A program made the translations under genes and the position numbers. From Nitrospirota bacterium (lineage in GTDB: Bacteria; Nitrospirota; Leptospirillia; Leptospirillales; Leptospirillaceae): a stretch of DNA of 34,298 bases. The notes under the pieces were generated by a model. It was not told the origin of the DNA and searched no databases. It saw nothing but the letters and a program-made list of their open reading frames with translations. This document shows, piece by piece, positions 1-8,025 of this stretch. The first letter of the stretch is position 1. Each line of letters opens with the position of its first letter. The stretch spans positions 1-34,298 of the forward strand of contig JAKBXW010000011.1 of NCBI GenBank assembly GCA_021840555.1, read 5' to 3'.

Positions 1-963
1 ACTATTTTGTGTGGAACACTGGCTCAGGGAGTTCAGGAACTGGTAGAAGGACTGGACGATATTGGTGTTGGCGCTTCCCAGGGAGGACAAAAAGAAGGGA
101 AGGGCGTTCAGGGCGTTGGCGGATCCGGGAATCGTGATCGTGGCCGTTCCGCAGTTGTTGCTGCCGCTGCAGGTGGCGCCAAGGATTTCGGCGATGTTTG
201 CAAGGCGATTTTTAGCGTTTGACGTCGACACAAGGTCGGTGGCCAGAGACGATTCCGGGAAGATCGTAACCGGCGTGCAATTAGTGGAGATCCCCCTTCC
301 ATGAGGTGGGCAGATTTCCCAGGTGCTGTTGGTGTAGACGATCCCGGTCTCGTACTGGGCGACGACCAGGAGGTAGACGGCCGAGGCGAGCAGGATGGAG
401 GATGAGTCGGGACAGTTGGTCGCGACCGAGCTCGACCCGGAGCAAGAGGTGTTGGCCAGGACCTGAAGGGCGGTGGCCAGATTGTCGAGGTAGTTGGTGT
501 CGCAGGTGTTGTTGGACAGGCAGGGGATGGCCTGGACGACTCCCTGGAGAACATAGTTTGATTTGGCATTGCTGTTCACGAGATTCAGGACGGTCGAAAG
601 GATCTGGGTGATGGTGGCCCCGGCGGAGGAAGAGGCGGTGGCGCCGGAGAGGCCGGTGACGGAGGTTCCTGTCGCCGTGTTCCCCATGGCGATGTAGGCA
701 TCGGCGTCGGCGTTGGCGATGTCCGGGTTCACGCAATTGTTGTTCGGACAGTAGGGCGCCAGGACCGCGATGGCTCCGGAGTAGTTCCCGTTCGCGATGT
801 CGGTGTTGGCGACCTGCAGGGCTCCGGCCGCGGTTCCCGGACTTCCGGAGCCGTTGCCCATCAAGTTCCCGTTTCCGCAGGAGGAAAGGGAGAAAAAGGC
901 CAACGTGAGGGTCAAGGAGAGAAAAGCGGAGACAGTCAGGGTCTTTCGAAACCGAAAGAACAT
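1..963 (-). CDS. Cysteine-paired lipoprotein, 3' end beyond the window
   Basis: An open frame runs from an ATG at 963 to the left edge without a stop, giving 321 residues of an incomplete protein. Residues 1-28 form a lipoprotein signal: basic start, long hydrophobic stretch, then a lipobox (Leu-Ser-Ser-Cys) with Cys29 as the lipidated residue. The mature part is rich in Asn, Ser, Thr and Ala. It carries spaced cysteine pairs (72/77, 148/154, 174/184, 218/229, 265/271) plus Cys316, which could form disulfides outside the cytoplasm. Residues 45-95 look weakly like a tetratricopeptide helix pair, but this is not secure. A GAGG lies about 9 bases before the ATG. The product is probably anchored in the outer membrane. 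Function is unknown. Confidence 0.8.
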   Translation of the reverse strand, partial: MFFRFRKTLTVSAFLSLTLTLAFFSLSSCGNGNLMGNGSGSPGTAAGALQVANTDIANGNYSGAIAVLAPYCPNNNCVNPDIANADADAYIAMGNTATGTSVTGLSGATASSSAGATITQILSTVLNLVNSNAKSNYVLQGVVQAIPCLSNNTCDTNYLDNLATALQVLANTSCSGSSSVATNCPDSSSILLASAVYLLVVAQYETGIVYTNSTWEICPPHGRGISTNCTPVTIFPESSLATDLVSTSNAKNRLANIAEILGATCSGSNNCGTATITIPGSANALNALPFFLSSLGSANTNIVQSFYQFLNSLSQCSTQNS

Positions 964-1421
964 TGGTCCAAACCTCGGGTTTTGGCCTCGCTGGCCCATG
1001 GGTGTAATTTCCTCAGAGGTGCACGGATGAACACATTTCCTGATCAATATTCCAGAAAAGAGCAAAAAAATCAAAATAATTATTATCGACGAATTCCGGA
1101 CAGTGCTCCGAACCTTTCCTTCATGATTTCACATATTCCTACAAAACAAGATAATTTCCAATCCCCCCGAAAGTTGATCCCAGGACGGACTTAAGTAGGA
1201 AAATGGAAGTCGAGGCGGGTCCCTTCCCTTGCAACTCCTTCCGTCCAGATTTTGAGAAGGGGATCCCTCCCTTCACGCTTGAAAATTTGTAAAGGGGCGT
1301 CATGAAAGGGACCTGCCAAGACCTTGAATCGGCGCCTCGGGAAATCTGCCATCTGTGATGCGATCCTGAAAGAGGAAGTCTCCGTCCCGTCAGGGGGAAT
1401 CTCCGACCGGCCGGGATGGAG
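964..1421. other. Intergenic spacer, no gene seen
   Basis: This 458-base spacer separates two minus-strand genes. The part near 1040-1160 is AT-rich and holds the candidate promoter of the lipoprotein gene. The part from 1200 to 1421 is GC-richer. I see no convincing terminator with a T-tract for the upstream LuxR-type gene and no coding signal in any frame beyond short, unrecognisable stretches. Confidence 0.6.
1046..1074 (-). promoter_or_regulatory. Candidate sigma70-type promoter for the lipoprotein gene
   Basis: On the minus strand TTGATT (1069-1074) is followed after 17 bases by AATATT (1046-1051), four matches to each consensus box. It sits about 80 bases before the lipoprotein ATG in an AT-rich stretch. 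Assigned by eye only. Confidence 0.45.
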
Positions 1422-2465
1422 TCACGGGTTTTCCGAAAAGGGGAGATCCCCCATCACCTTCAGGATGAGTTCGGAGCGGTTCCGGATATTCAGCAGCCTG
1501 AAGATGTCGTGAATGTGATCCTTGACGGTCTGGAGCGACACCAGGAGCTTTTCGGAAATCTCCTTGTTGGTCCGTCCCCGCATGATCTCGAGAACGATTT
1601 CCGACTGGCGGCGGGAGAGAGCGAGCTCTTTCATTTTCTGGCAAAGAAGAACCTTCGGGGGATAGGGTTCAAGAATCACGACCCTTCCTTTTCCCGGAGA
1701 TTTCCCTTCTCCTGCTGAAGGACCCGGCAGGGATCTGACCGGGAAGAATCGGGTCCTGAAGGTTCCCCTCTCGGTGTGAAGAAGCTGGAGGGACTGGCTG
1801 GGCGTCTCTCCGCCAATCCAGTCGGGCATACCGCCGGGGAATATTTTTTCCATCTCCTCGTTCCGGTAGATCGTATGCCCTCGTTCATTGATCACGAGGA
1901 TCCCCGGATTCTGCTCGAGAGGAGGATGGGTGCGCCAATCCTGGACCATCAGAGCGATGGCGAAATGGTGGGCGACCATGGTGGCAAGAGCGCACTCCCA
2001 GTCTCCGAAGTCCTTTTCCCTTGACTCCCGGGTCAGCCATATCACCCCGATTTTGTTCCCATAGCAGGCCAGCGGAATGGTCATGACCCAGGACGCCGGA
2101 ATCTGGGCGAGGAATTCCTTGCAAAGGCGGGATGAGAAGTGGTCTTCTCTGGAAAGGACGTCGCTGTATCGCAAGGCTTTATAGGGGAATGTCTTGAAAA
2201 CAAGGGTGGCAAGAGGGTCGAGCTTCGAATAGTAAAGCAACCACTCCTCGATCCACCGGGCAGGCCCCGGCAGAAGCGCATGGCCTTCCAGCTGATACAC
2301 CCCTTTTTTTTCATCGAAAGGAATCAAGGCGATCGACGGTGAGAGTTCAAAAGGCTCCTTCAAATTCCGGTATATGACGGTCAAAAGCTCTTGTCTTCCC
2401 GTCACTTCGTATACATTATTGATCAGATCCAGAAGGAATCGGGGATATTCATCCACATCTTTCAT
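1422..2465 (-). CDS. LuxR-family transcriptional regulator with GAF-like sensor half
   Basis: A 347-residue protein. The last 65 residues form a classic LuxR/FixJ-type DNA-binding helix-turn-helix (LSRRQSEIV, then NKEISEKL, TVKDHIHDIF and RNRSELI). The first 200 residues look like a GAF-type ligand or signal domain. They do not show the features of an acyl-homoserine-lactone pocket, and there is no receiver aspartate, so this is probably neither a quorum sensor nor a two-component regulator. The start is placed at ATG 2465 because GAGGGG lies 6 bases upstream; an in-frame TTG at 2489 would add 8 residues but lacks a ribosome site. The gene is divergent from purQ and may regulate itself or a neighbour. 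Its target is unknown. Confidence 0.85.
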   Translation of the reverse strand: MKDVDEYPRFLLDLINNVYEVTGRQELLTVIYRNLKEPFELSPSIALIPFDEKKGVYQLEGHALLPGPARWIEEWLLYYSKLDPLATLVFKTFPYKALRYSDVLSREDHFSSRLCKEFLAQIPASWVMTIPLACYGNKIGVIWLTRESREKDFGDWECALATMVAHHFAIALMVQDWRTHPPLEQNPGILVINERGHTIYRNEEMEKIFPGGMPDWIGGETPSQSLQLLHTERGTFRTRFFPVRSLPGPSAGEGKSPGKGRVVILEPYPPKVLLCQKMKELALSRRQSEIVLEIMRGRTNKEISEKLLVSLQTVKDHIHDIFRLLNIRNRSELILKVMGDLPFSENP

Positions 2466-2595
2466 GGGACACCCCTCATTCCGATGCAAAAGCTTTAATT
2501 TTTAAGATCCTTCACCAAATAATTGTTAAAGAATGAATGAATAAATATCTTATAAATTCTAATTTGACTATACCATATTTTTTTATCAATAAAAT

Positions 2596-2609
2596 CCTAC
2601 TAAAGTAGG
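2596..2609. repeat. Perfect 6-2-6 dyad followed by T-tracts
   Basis: CCTACT-AA-AGTAGG is a perfect inverted repeat. On the plus strand it is followed by seven T, one A and six more T, so it resembles a short intrinsic terminator. However, no plus-strand gene lies upstream of it; both flanking genes read away. It could instead be an operator for the adjacent LuxR-type regulator or the end of a small RNA. The symmetry is seen directly; the role is open. Confidence 0.5.
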
Positions 2610-2683
2610 TTTTTTTATTTTTTAGACATTATTTCTCAATTTCTTTCAATACGTTTCATTACATCCCCTTCCTTCGTCCCTCT

Positions 2684-2697
2684 CTCTCCCAGGAGAG
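2684..2697. repeat. 6-2-6 inverted repeat upstream of purQ
   Basis: CTCTCC-CA-GGAGAG is a perfect 14-base dyad about 180 bases before purQ. It has no T-tract, so it is not an intrinsic terminator. It could be a regulator site, but nothing in the sequence identifies the regulator. Confidence 0.35.
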
Positions 2698-2714
2698 GGA
2701 AGTCCCCTTCAGAT

Positions 2715-2744
2715 TTGATCTGCGCGGGCATGATCTGTTATGGT
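2715..2744 (+). promoter_or_regulatory. Candidate promoter for the purQLF genes
   Basis: TTGATC (2715-2720) and TATGGT (2739-2744) are separated by 18 bases and match four of six consensus positions each. They lie about 135 bases before the purQ ATG. Weak, by-eye call. Confidence 0.35.
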
Positions 2745-2878
2745 TAAGGAATGCAATCCATGGTTTCATGTGAGATCTTTTTTCTCTTTCCGGAATTCTC
2801 CGCGGAAAACTGGAGCGGTTTTCACGCCCAGGCGCCCTTCCTTCCGCGGGGCCCTCAAATCCTAAAACAGGACCGTTG

Positions 2879-3586
2879 ATGCCGTCTCGCCATCGTGTTG
2901 GAATCGTCCGCTTTCCGGGAACGAACTGCGACCTCGACACCTGGGACGCCATCTCCCTGATCCCCGAACTCGAACCCGTATGGATTTCCCACAAGGACCG
3001 GCAGGGGGAGGACCTGGCCGCTCTCGTTCTCCCTGGAGGATTTTCATACGGAGACTATCTTCGAACGGGGATCATCGCCGCCAGGGCGCCTGTCATGGAG
3101 ATGGTGGGAAGCTTCGCCGACAGGGGCCGCCCTGTCCTTGGAATCTGCAACGGATTCCAGATCCTGGCCGAGGCCGGGATCCTTCCAGGGACACTCCTTC
3201 CAAACGGCGGGCGAACCTTTCTCTGCCAGGAAGAGTCCCTCGTCCTGGAGAACTGCCGGACTCCCTTCACGAACCTTTTCCTTCCCGGAACCCCGGTGAC
3301 CCTTCCCATCGCGCACCAGGAAGGGCGGTATTTCATTGATCCGGACCAGCTCCAGGAAATTGAAAAGAGAGGCCAGATCCTCCTGCGGTATCTGAAGAAT
3401 CCCAATGGCTCCGAGCGGGAGATCGCAGGGGTGACGAACCGCTCCGGAAATGTCGTCGGTCTGATGCCCCACCCCGAACGACGGGTCCGGACCCTTTTCG
3501 GACGACCGGACGGCCTCCTCTTCTTCCGCTCCCTGGCCCTTCACCTCGAACGCCAGAATTCCCGGGCAGTTCAACCGATCCCCTGA
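2879..3586 (+). CDS. purQ: Phosphoribosylformylglycinamidine synthase, glutaminase subunit PurQ
   Basis: PurQ hydrolyses glutamine and passes ammonia to PurL, which converts FGAR to FGAM in step four of purine synthesis. The 235-residue length is normal for the separate class I glutaminase subunit. It shows FPGTNCD at 12-18, the oxyanion loop GGFSYGD at 53-59, the nucleophile Cys90 in GICNGFQ, and the His198/Glu200 pair in HPE. The start is ATG 2879, with CAGGA about 8 bases upstream; the preceding TTG is less likely. It is first in a tight purQ-purL-purF set, 19 bases before purL. The third subunit of this enzyme type, PurS, is not encoded next to it and must lie elsewhere. Confidence 0.95.
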   Translation: MPSRHRVGIVRFPGTNCDLDTWDAISLIPELEPVWISHKDRQGEDLAALVLPGGFSYGDYLRTGIIAARAPVMEMVGSFADRGRPVLGICNGFQILAEAGILPGTLLPNGGRTFLCQEESLVLENCRTPFTNLFLPGTPVTLPIAHQEGRYFIDPDQLQEIEKRGQILLRYLKNPNGSEREIAGVTNRSGNVVGLMPHPERRVRTLFGRPDGLLFFRSLALHLERQNSRAVQPIP

Positions 3587-3605
3587 CCCTTATCGAAGAG
3601 AACCC

Positions 3606-5834
3606 ATGACCGCCGTCCCCCCCTCCCGATTCAGAATCCCGGCTCCCGAGATGGAGCGCATCCGGATCCTGCTTGGCCGTGACCCGAATCTGACAGAGGA
3701 GGCGGTTTTTTCGGCCCTCTGGAGCGAACACTGCAGCTACAAGTCAAGCCGGATCCATCTCCGGAAATTTTCCTCGAAAGGGCCCCGCGTTCTCATGGGG
3801 CCTGGAGAGAACGCCGGAGTCGTTCGCGTGACATCCCGGACTGGGATCGCCTTCAAGATGGAAAGCCACAACCATCCCAGCTACATTGAACCCTTCCAGG
3901 GCGCAGCCACGGGAGTCGGCGGGATCCTGCGGGACATTTTCGCAATGGGTGCGAGACCGGTCGCCCTGACCAACAGCCTGGTCTTCGGCTCGCTTCGCCA
4001 GCCACGACAGATGACGCTTTTTCGCCGTGTCGTCGCGGGCATCGCCGCTTACGGGAACGCCATCGGCGTTCCGACAGTCGGGGGAGAGGTCTGGTTTGAC
4101 GAACGGTATGCGAAGAACATCCTCGTGAACGCATTCGCGCTGGGTCTGGTCGACGAGGACGGCATCATGAGCGCCGTCCCGCCTCCCAAGCCCCTGCTCG
4201 CAGTCTATCTCGGGAACAAGACCGGAAGGGACGGGGTTTCCGGGGCAGCGATGGCGTCCCGGAGCTTTTCCGGCGGGGACACCGATCTTCGGCCGCAGGT
4301 CCAGGTCGCCGATCCTTTTGTCGGGAAGAAGGTCATGGAAGCCACACTCCTGATCATCCGCGAGGGGCTGGCGGGGGCCATCCAGGACATGGGGGCGGCC
4401 GGCCTCACCAGCTCCTCCGTCGAGATGGCCTCGAAGTCCTCCCTCGGCATCGAAATCGACGTGGACCGGGTTCCCCTCCGCGATTCCTCCATGGAACCCT
4501 GGGAGATCCTGCTCTCCGAATCCCAGGAGCGGATGCTTCTCCTGGTGGAGGAATCGCGCGTGGAGCGGATCCTCGACATCGCCCGCGACAGCCAGGTCTC
4601 TGCGGCGGTCGTGGGGCGGATCATTCCCGAGCCGGTCTTTCGGGTCCGGAAAGGGGAAGCGGTCTTTGCGGAAATTCCGGTTCCATTTTTGACGGAAGAG
4701 GCTCCCCTTTACGACCGGCCTACCCGGGAACGGGCTCCCTCCCCCTCCCGGCCGTCCCTGCTCCACACTCCCTCGGAAGCCGGTCGACACTCGATCGCCG
4801 AGCTGTTCCATCGTCTTCTCGACCATCCCAATGGGGGAGCCGCCGACTGGATTTCACGCCAGTTCGACTTTGAGGTGGGTACCCGGACCCTCCTGCCTCC
4901 GGGACACGACGTGGCGGTGGTGGATCTCCGGGAGGAGGAGCGGGCCGTGGCGATCTCCATGGCGGGATTTTCCCATCCCCTGACGCGGGATCCCGCCCGC
5001 GGCGCCATGCTTCTCGTGGCGAAGTGCGTCACCGATCTTGCCGCCGTCGGCGCCTGGCCCGTCGGCATGACCGACTGCCTCAACTTCGGGAATCCCGAAC
5101 GCCCCGAAACCATGTCGGACTTTGTTCAGGCGGTCGGCGGGATCGCCGATGCCGCCCGCCGTCTCGGAATCCCGGTCGTCTCAGGAAATGTCAGCTTCTA
5201 CAACGAAACCGACGGCCTCTCCATTCCTCCGACCCCCATCCTCGCCACCTGCGGACTGCTGTCGGACCGGCGAAGTGTCGTGCCCGGGAAAACCGCCCTG
5301 GCTGGACTCTCCCTGGCCCTGGTCGGGTCATCGAAGGACCTCTCCCTGGGCGGCTCCTATCTCGACTGGATTCTGGAGGATCCGGAGCCGGGTCCGGTCC
5401 CCCTGGTGGACTGGGAGACGCTCGGCCGCCTCCAGCCCTTCATGAGCGTACTTTTGTCCGGAGGAAGAGTCCGCGCCTCCCGCGCCATCGGACGCGGCGG
5501 ACTTCTCCGCACACTCCTTCAGCTCGTTTCGGCGGATCAGACGCTCGGGGCGGCGCTCTCCCTGTCCCGTCTCGAGAATCCGCTTCAGACATTTTTCTCG
5601 GAGGCGCCCGGAAGGATTCTGCTGGCCTTCGAACCGGACCATGCGCGCATCGTCGAACAGACGGCGCTCGAATTCGGGGTTCCCTGCCGGACGATCGGAT
5701 CGACGGCTCCCCTTCTCTGGAACATCCGCTACCAGGATCGGGAGGGACGCGCCAAGGAGCTCTCCGACTCCCCCGAACAACTCAAGAGACGTTACGCCGC
5801 GTCCCTCGCCGGCCAGATGGAGGATCTTCCCTGA
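3606..5834 (+). CDS. purL: Phosphoribosylformylglycinamidine synthase, synthetase subunit PurL
   Basis: This is the ATP-dependent synthetase subunit of the small (about 740 residue) type, which works with PurQ and PurS rather than as one large PurL chain. Motifs seen in order: SEHCSYKS (40-47), GPGENAG (65-71), KMESHNHP (84-91) and [10 protein letters not shown] (101-110), which together build the ATP and FGAR site. A second AIRS-like half follows, with a GNVSFYNE motif near residue 530. The 742-residue length fits the family. The stop TGA overlaps the purF ATG by one base (TGATG), which suggests translational coupling. Confidence 0.95.
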   Translation: MTAVPPSRFRIPAPEMERIRILLGRDPNLTEEAVFSALWSEHCSYKSSRIHLRKFSSKGPRVLMGPGENAGVVRVTSRTGIAFKMESHNHPSYIEPFQGAATGVGGILRDIFAMGARPVALTNSLVFGSLRQPRQMTLFRRVVAGIAAYGNAIGVPTVGGEVWFDERYAKNILVNAFALGLVDEDGIMSAVPPPKPLLAVYLGNKTGRDGVSGAAMASRSFSGGDTDLRPQVQVADPFVGKKVMEATLLIIREGLAGAIQDMGAAGLTSSSVEMASKSSLGIEIDVDRVPLRDSSMEPWEILLSESQERMLLLVEESRVERILDIARDSQVSAAVVGRIIPEPVFRVRKGEAVFAEIPVPFLTEEAPLYDRPTRERAPSPSRPSLLHTPSEAGRHSIAELFHRLLDHPNGGAADWISRQFDFEVGTRTLLPPGHDVAVVDLREEERAVAISMAGFSHPLTRDPARGAMLLVAKCVTDLAAVGAWPVGMTDCLNFGNPERPETMSDFVQAVGGIADAARRLGIPVVSGNVSFYNETDGLSIPPTPILATCGLLSDRRSVVPGKTALAGLSLALVGSSKDLSLGGSYLDWILEDPEPGPVPLVDWETLGRLQPFMSVLLSGGRVRASRAIGRGGLLRTLLQLVSADQTLGAALSLSRLENPLQTFFSEAPGRILLAFEPDHARIVEQTALEFGVPCRTIGSTAPLLWNIRYQDREGRAKELSDSPEQLKRRYAASLAGQMEDLP

Positions 5835-7303
5835 TGGAGTCCCATGAATCCCTCCGATCCGACGCCCCCTTCGACGATCTGAAGGAAAAATGCGCCGTCT
5901 TCGGGATCTTCAACCACCCGGAAGCCGGCAACCTCACCTATCTCGGTCTTTATGCCCTCCAGCACCGGGGCCAGGAAGGGTCCGGGATCGCCACCATGGA
6001 CGGGGAGCGCATGATCATCCGGAAGGGGGAAGGTCTCGTTTCTGAAATTTTCCATGAATCGGTGATCGGCGAACTCAAGGGACGTTCCGCGATCGGCCAC
6101 AACCGTTATTCGACGGCCGGCTCCGACTCCCAGAGAAATCTCCAGCCCCTCTCCGCCACCATCAGCGACGTCTCGATGGCCCTCGTGCACAACGGCAATC
6201 TGACCAACGCCCTCGACCTCCGAAAGACGCTGGAAGAGGAAGGGGCCCTCTTCACCACCGATGTCGACACCGAGGTCCTGGTCCACATGATCGCCCGGAG
6301 CCGGGGAGAAGACCTCGTTTCCCGCATGGAGACGGCGCTGGCCTCGGTCAAGGGCTCCTACTCCCTGCTCGCCCTCCTCCCCCACGCCCTGATCGGCATT
6401 CGCGATCCCCACGGGTTTCGTCCCCTCTCCATCGGAAAACTGGGAGAGTCCTATGTCCTGGCCTCGGAAACCTGCGCCTTCGACCTGATTGGCGCCAAGT
6501 ACATCCGGGATGTGGAGCCCGGGGAAATGGTGATCATCACAGAGACAGGGATGGAGCACTTCCGTCTCTTCCCGAGGATCCCGAGCGCGGCCTGCATCTT
6601 CGAGCTCATCTATTTCGCCCGTCCCGACAGCCGGGTCTTCGGAATTCCCGTCTATCAGGCGAGAAAGCGTCTGGGACGCCGTCTTGCGCTGGAGGCTCCC
6701 GCCGAGGCCGATATCGTCGTTCCTGTTCCCGACTCGGGGCTGGCCCCGGCTCTCGGATTTTCCGAACAGTCGGGGATCCCGATCGACATGGGGTTGATCA
6801 GAAACCACTACGTCGGTCGGACATTCATCGAACCCCAGCAGTCCATTCGCCATTTCGGGGTCAAGATCAAACTGAACGCCGTTCCAGAACTGCTGGCCGG
6901 GAAGCGGGTGGTGGTGATCGACGACTCCATCGTCCGGGGCACCACCAGCCGCAAAATCGTCTCCATGCTCCGGGAAGCGGGGGCTAGGGAGATCCACATG
7001 CGGATCACCTCCTCCCCCATCCACTTCCCCTGTTTTTACGGGATCGACACTCCCAACCGCGGGGAGCTGATCGCTTCCACCCATTCCCTGGACGAAATCC
7101 GCCGGTACATCAAGGCGGATACACTGGCCTATCTCCCCATCGGGGCGATGGAGGAGGAGGTCGTCTGCAGCCAGACCTTCCGGGAGGGGGAACCGCGGAC
7201 AGCAGGGTCCTTCTGCAAGGCCTGTTTCGACGGAAACTACCCCATCGCCTTTACCCAGGAAGAGCGCATTCAGCACGGGCTGTTCGACCGTCCGATCCGG
7301 TAG
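5834..7303 (+). CDS. purF: Amidophosphoribosyltransferase PurF, iron-sulfur type
   Basis: PurF makes phosphoribosylamine from PRPP and glutamine, the first committed step of purine synthesis. The chain of 489 residues begins with a 19-residue propeptide. Its removal would expose Cys20 as the N-terminal nucleophile of the glutaminase domain (CAVFGIF, then LQHRGQEG at 42-49 and GHNRYSTAG at 88-96). The PRPP loop VVVIDDSIVRGTT lies at 359-371. Cys254, Cys400 and the CKAC pair (461 and 464) sit where the Bacillus-type enzyme binds a 4Fe-4S cluster. This is therefore the oxygen-sensitive iron-sulfur form rather than the E. coli form. The start overlaps the purL stop. Confidence 0.95.
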   Translation: MESHESLRSDAPFDDLKEKCAVFGIFNHPEAGNLTYLGLYALQHRGQEGSGIATMDGERMIIRKGEGLVSEIFHESVIGELKGRSAIGHNRYSTAGSDSQRNLQPLSATISDVSMALVHNGNLTNALDLRKTLEEEGALFTTDVDTEVLVHMIARSRGEDLVSRMETALASVKGSYSLLALLPHALIGIRDPHGFRPLSIGKLGESYVLASETCAFDLIGAKYIRDVEPGEMVIITETGMEHFRLFPRIPSAACIFELIYFARPDSRVFGIPVYQARKRLGRRLALEAPAEADIVVPVPDSGLAPALGFSEQSGIPIDMGLIRNHYVGRTFIEPQQSIRHFGVKIKLNAVPELLAGKRVVVIDDSIVRGTTSRKIVSMLREAGAREIHMRITSSPIHFPCFYGIDTPNRGELIASTHSLDEIRRYIKADTLAYLPIGAMEEEVVCSQTFREGEPRTAGSFCKACFDGNYPIAFTQEERIQHGLFDRPIR

Positions 7304-7341
7304 TCTTCGGCCGGGAGAACGGCTTAAAGGAAGAAGGTCGC

Positions 7342-7998
7342 GTGAAGATTCTTCCCTCCGGAACCGGAAGAAATCCCGTTTCCCCTCCCCTTCGAAACGC
7401 CTGGAGCATGGTGGAGGAGACCCTGTCCCAGGTTCGTGGAGTCGTTTTTCCCCGGATCGAGTGGTTCCGGGTCTGGTTCAGGGTCAGACGGATGGCAGGG
7501 AGAAAGGCGGACCTTCTCGCGCGCCTGGGGAAGTTGGCCGCGGAGAACGGCCTCCAGGACTATTGGCCCTTTACAGGCCTTCACCACCCCGAAATGACCG
7601 CCCTGATCGACCGGATACGGGAAACAGAACGGCTCGAAACGCACCTTCGAGAGTGGATGGAATACCTCGAGGACCGGGAAACTTCGGGCCTCCTCGCCCA
7701 TCTTCAGGAGGACCTCGCACGCAGGATCGTCTTCCCCCAGACGGTTCTGGTGACGGAAGACTCTCCCTATCTCGGGCTTTCCATGAACGACATCCGGAAA
7801 ACGGCCGCCTCGGAAGGCTCCGTTCCCCTCATGGCCCTGCGCGGAAATTTCGCCGTGGAGCTGGGGCCCCGCCTCCCCCTGATGGCGGGCGACCGGCTCA
7901 TTTTGCTCTCCGCCTGGAAAAGGCTCCGGGAGGTGCCTCCCTCAGCCGGCCTTCTCCAGATCGACGGATCCCCCGACTCGGAAATCCCCTTTCCCTGA
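7342..7998 (+). CDS. Unknown protein with TrkA-C (RCK_C)-like C-terminus
   Basis: I do not recognise a named family for this 218-residue protein. Residues 1-125 are rich in charged and helical sequence (for example RETERLETHLREWMEYLED), with no membrane segment or nucleotide-binding Rossmann motif. Residues about 130-205 resemble the TrkA-C/RCK_C fold of potassium-channel regulators: a hydrophobic strand, a short helix with SMNDIRK, the strand SVPLMALRG, and the ending LMAGDRLILL. In such proteins this domain binds small ligands such as c-di-AMP. The start is GTG 7342, with GAAGG about 6 bases upstream. It follows purF by 38 bases and probably shares its transcript. It ends only 27 bases from the convergent miaB stop. 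Confidence 0.7.
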   Translation: MKILPSGTGRNPVSPPLRNAWSMVEETLSQVRGVVFPRIEWFRVWFRVRRMAGRKADLLARLGKLAAENGLQDYWPFTGLHHPEMTALIDRIRETERLETHLREWMEYLEDRETSGLLAHLQEDLARRIVFPQTVLVTEDSPYLGLSMNDIRKTAASEGSVPLMALRGNFAVELGPRLPLMAGDRLILLSAWKRLREVPPSAGLLQIDGSPDSEIPFP

Positions 7999-8025
7999 GC
8001 AACTTTCCCCCAGCTCCCCTGCTTC

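Larger units (their letters stand above)
2466..2878. other. Divergent intergenic region between luxR-type gene and purQ
   Basis: A 413-base region without a credible gene. The half nearest the LuxR-type gene (2490-2650) is strikingly AT-rich compared with the rest of the window. On the minus strand a weak promoter, TTGATA (2584-2589) and TCAAAT (2562-2567) with 16 bases between, could serve the regulator. The region also contains the dyads at 2596 and 2684 and a possible purQ promoter, all listed separately. No purS-like reading frame is present upstream of purQ. Confidence 0.6.

Noticed and set aside
1422-2465. Quorum-sensing LuxR receptor
   Set aside because: Only the DNA-binding domain matches. 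The sensor half is GAF-like and no LuxI-type gene is nearby.
7999-8025. Terminator between the convergent purine and miaB clusters
   Set aside because: The 27 bases show no stem with a T-tract.
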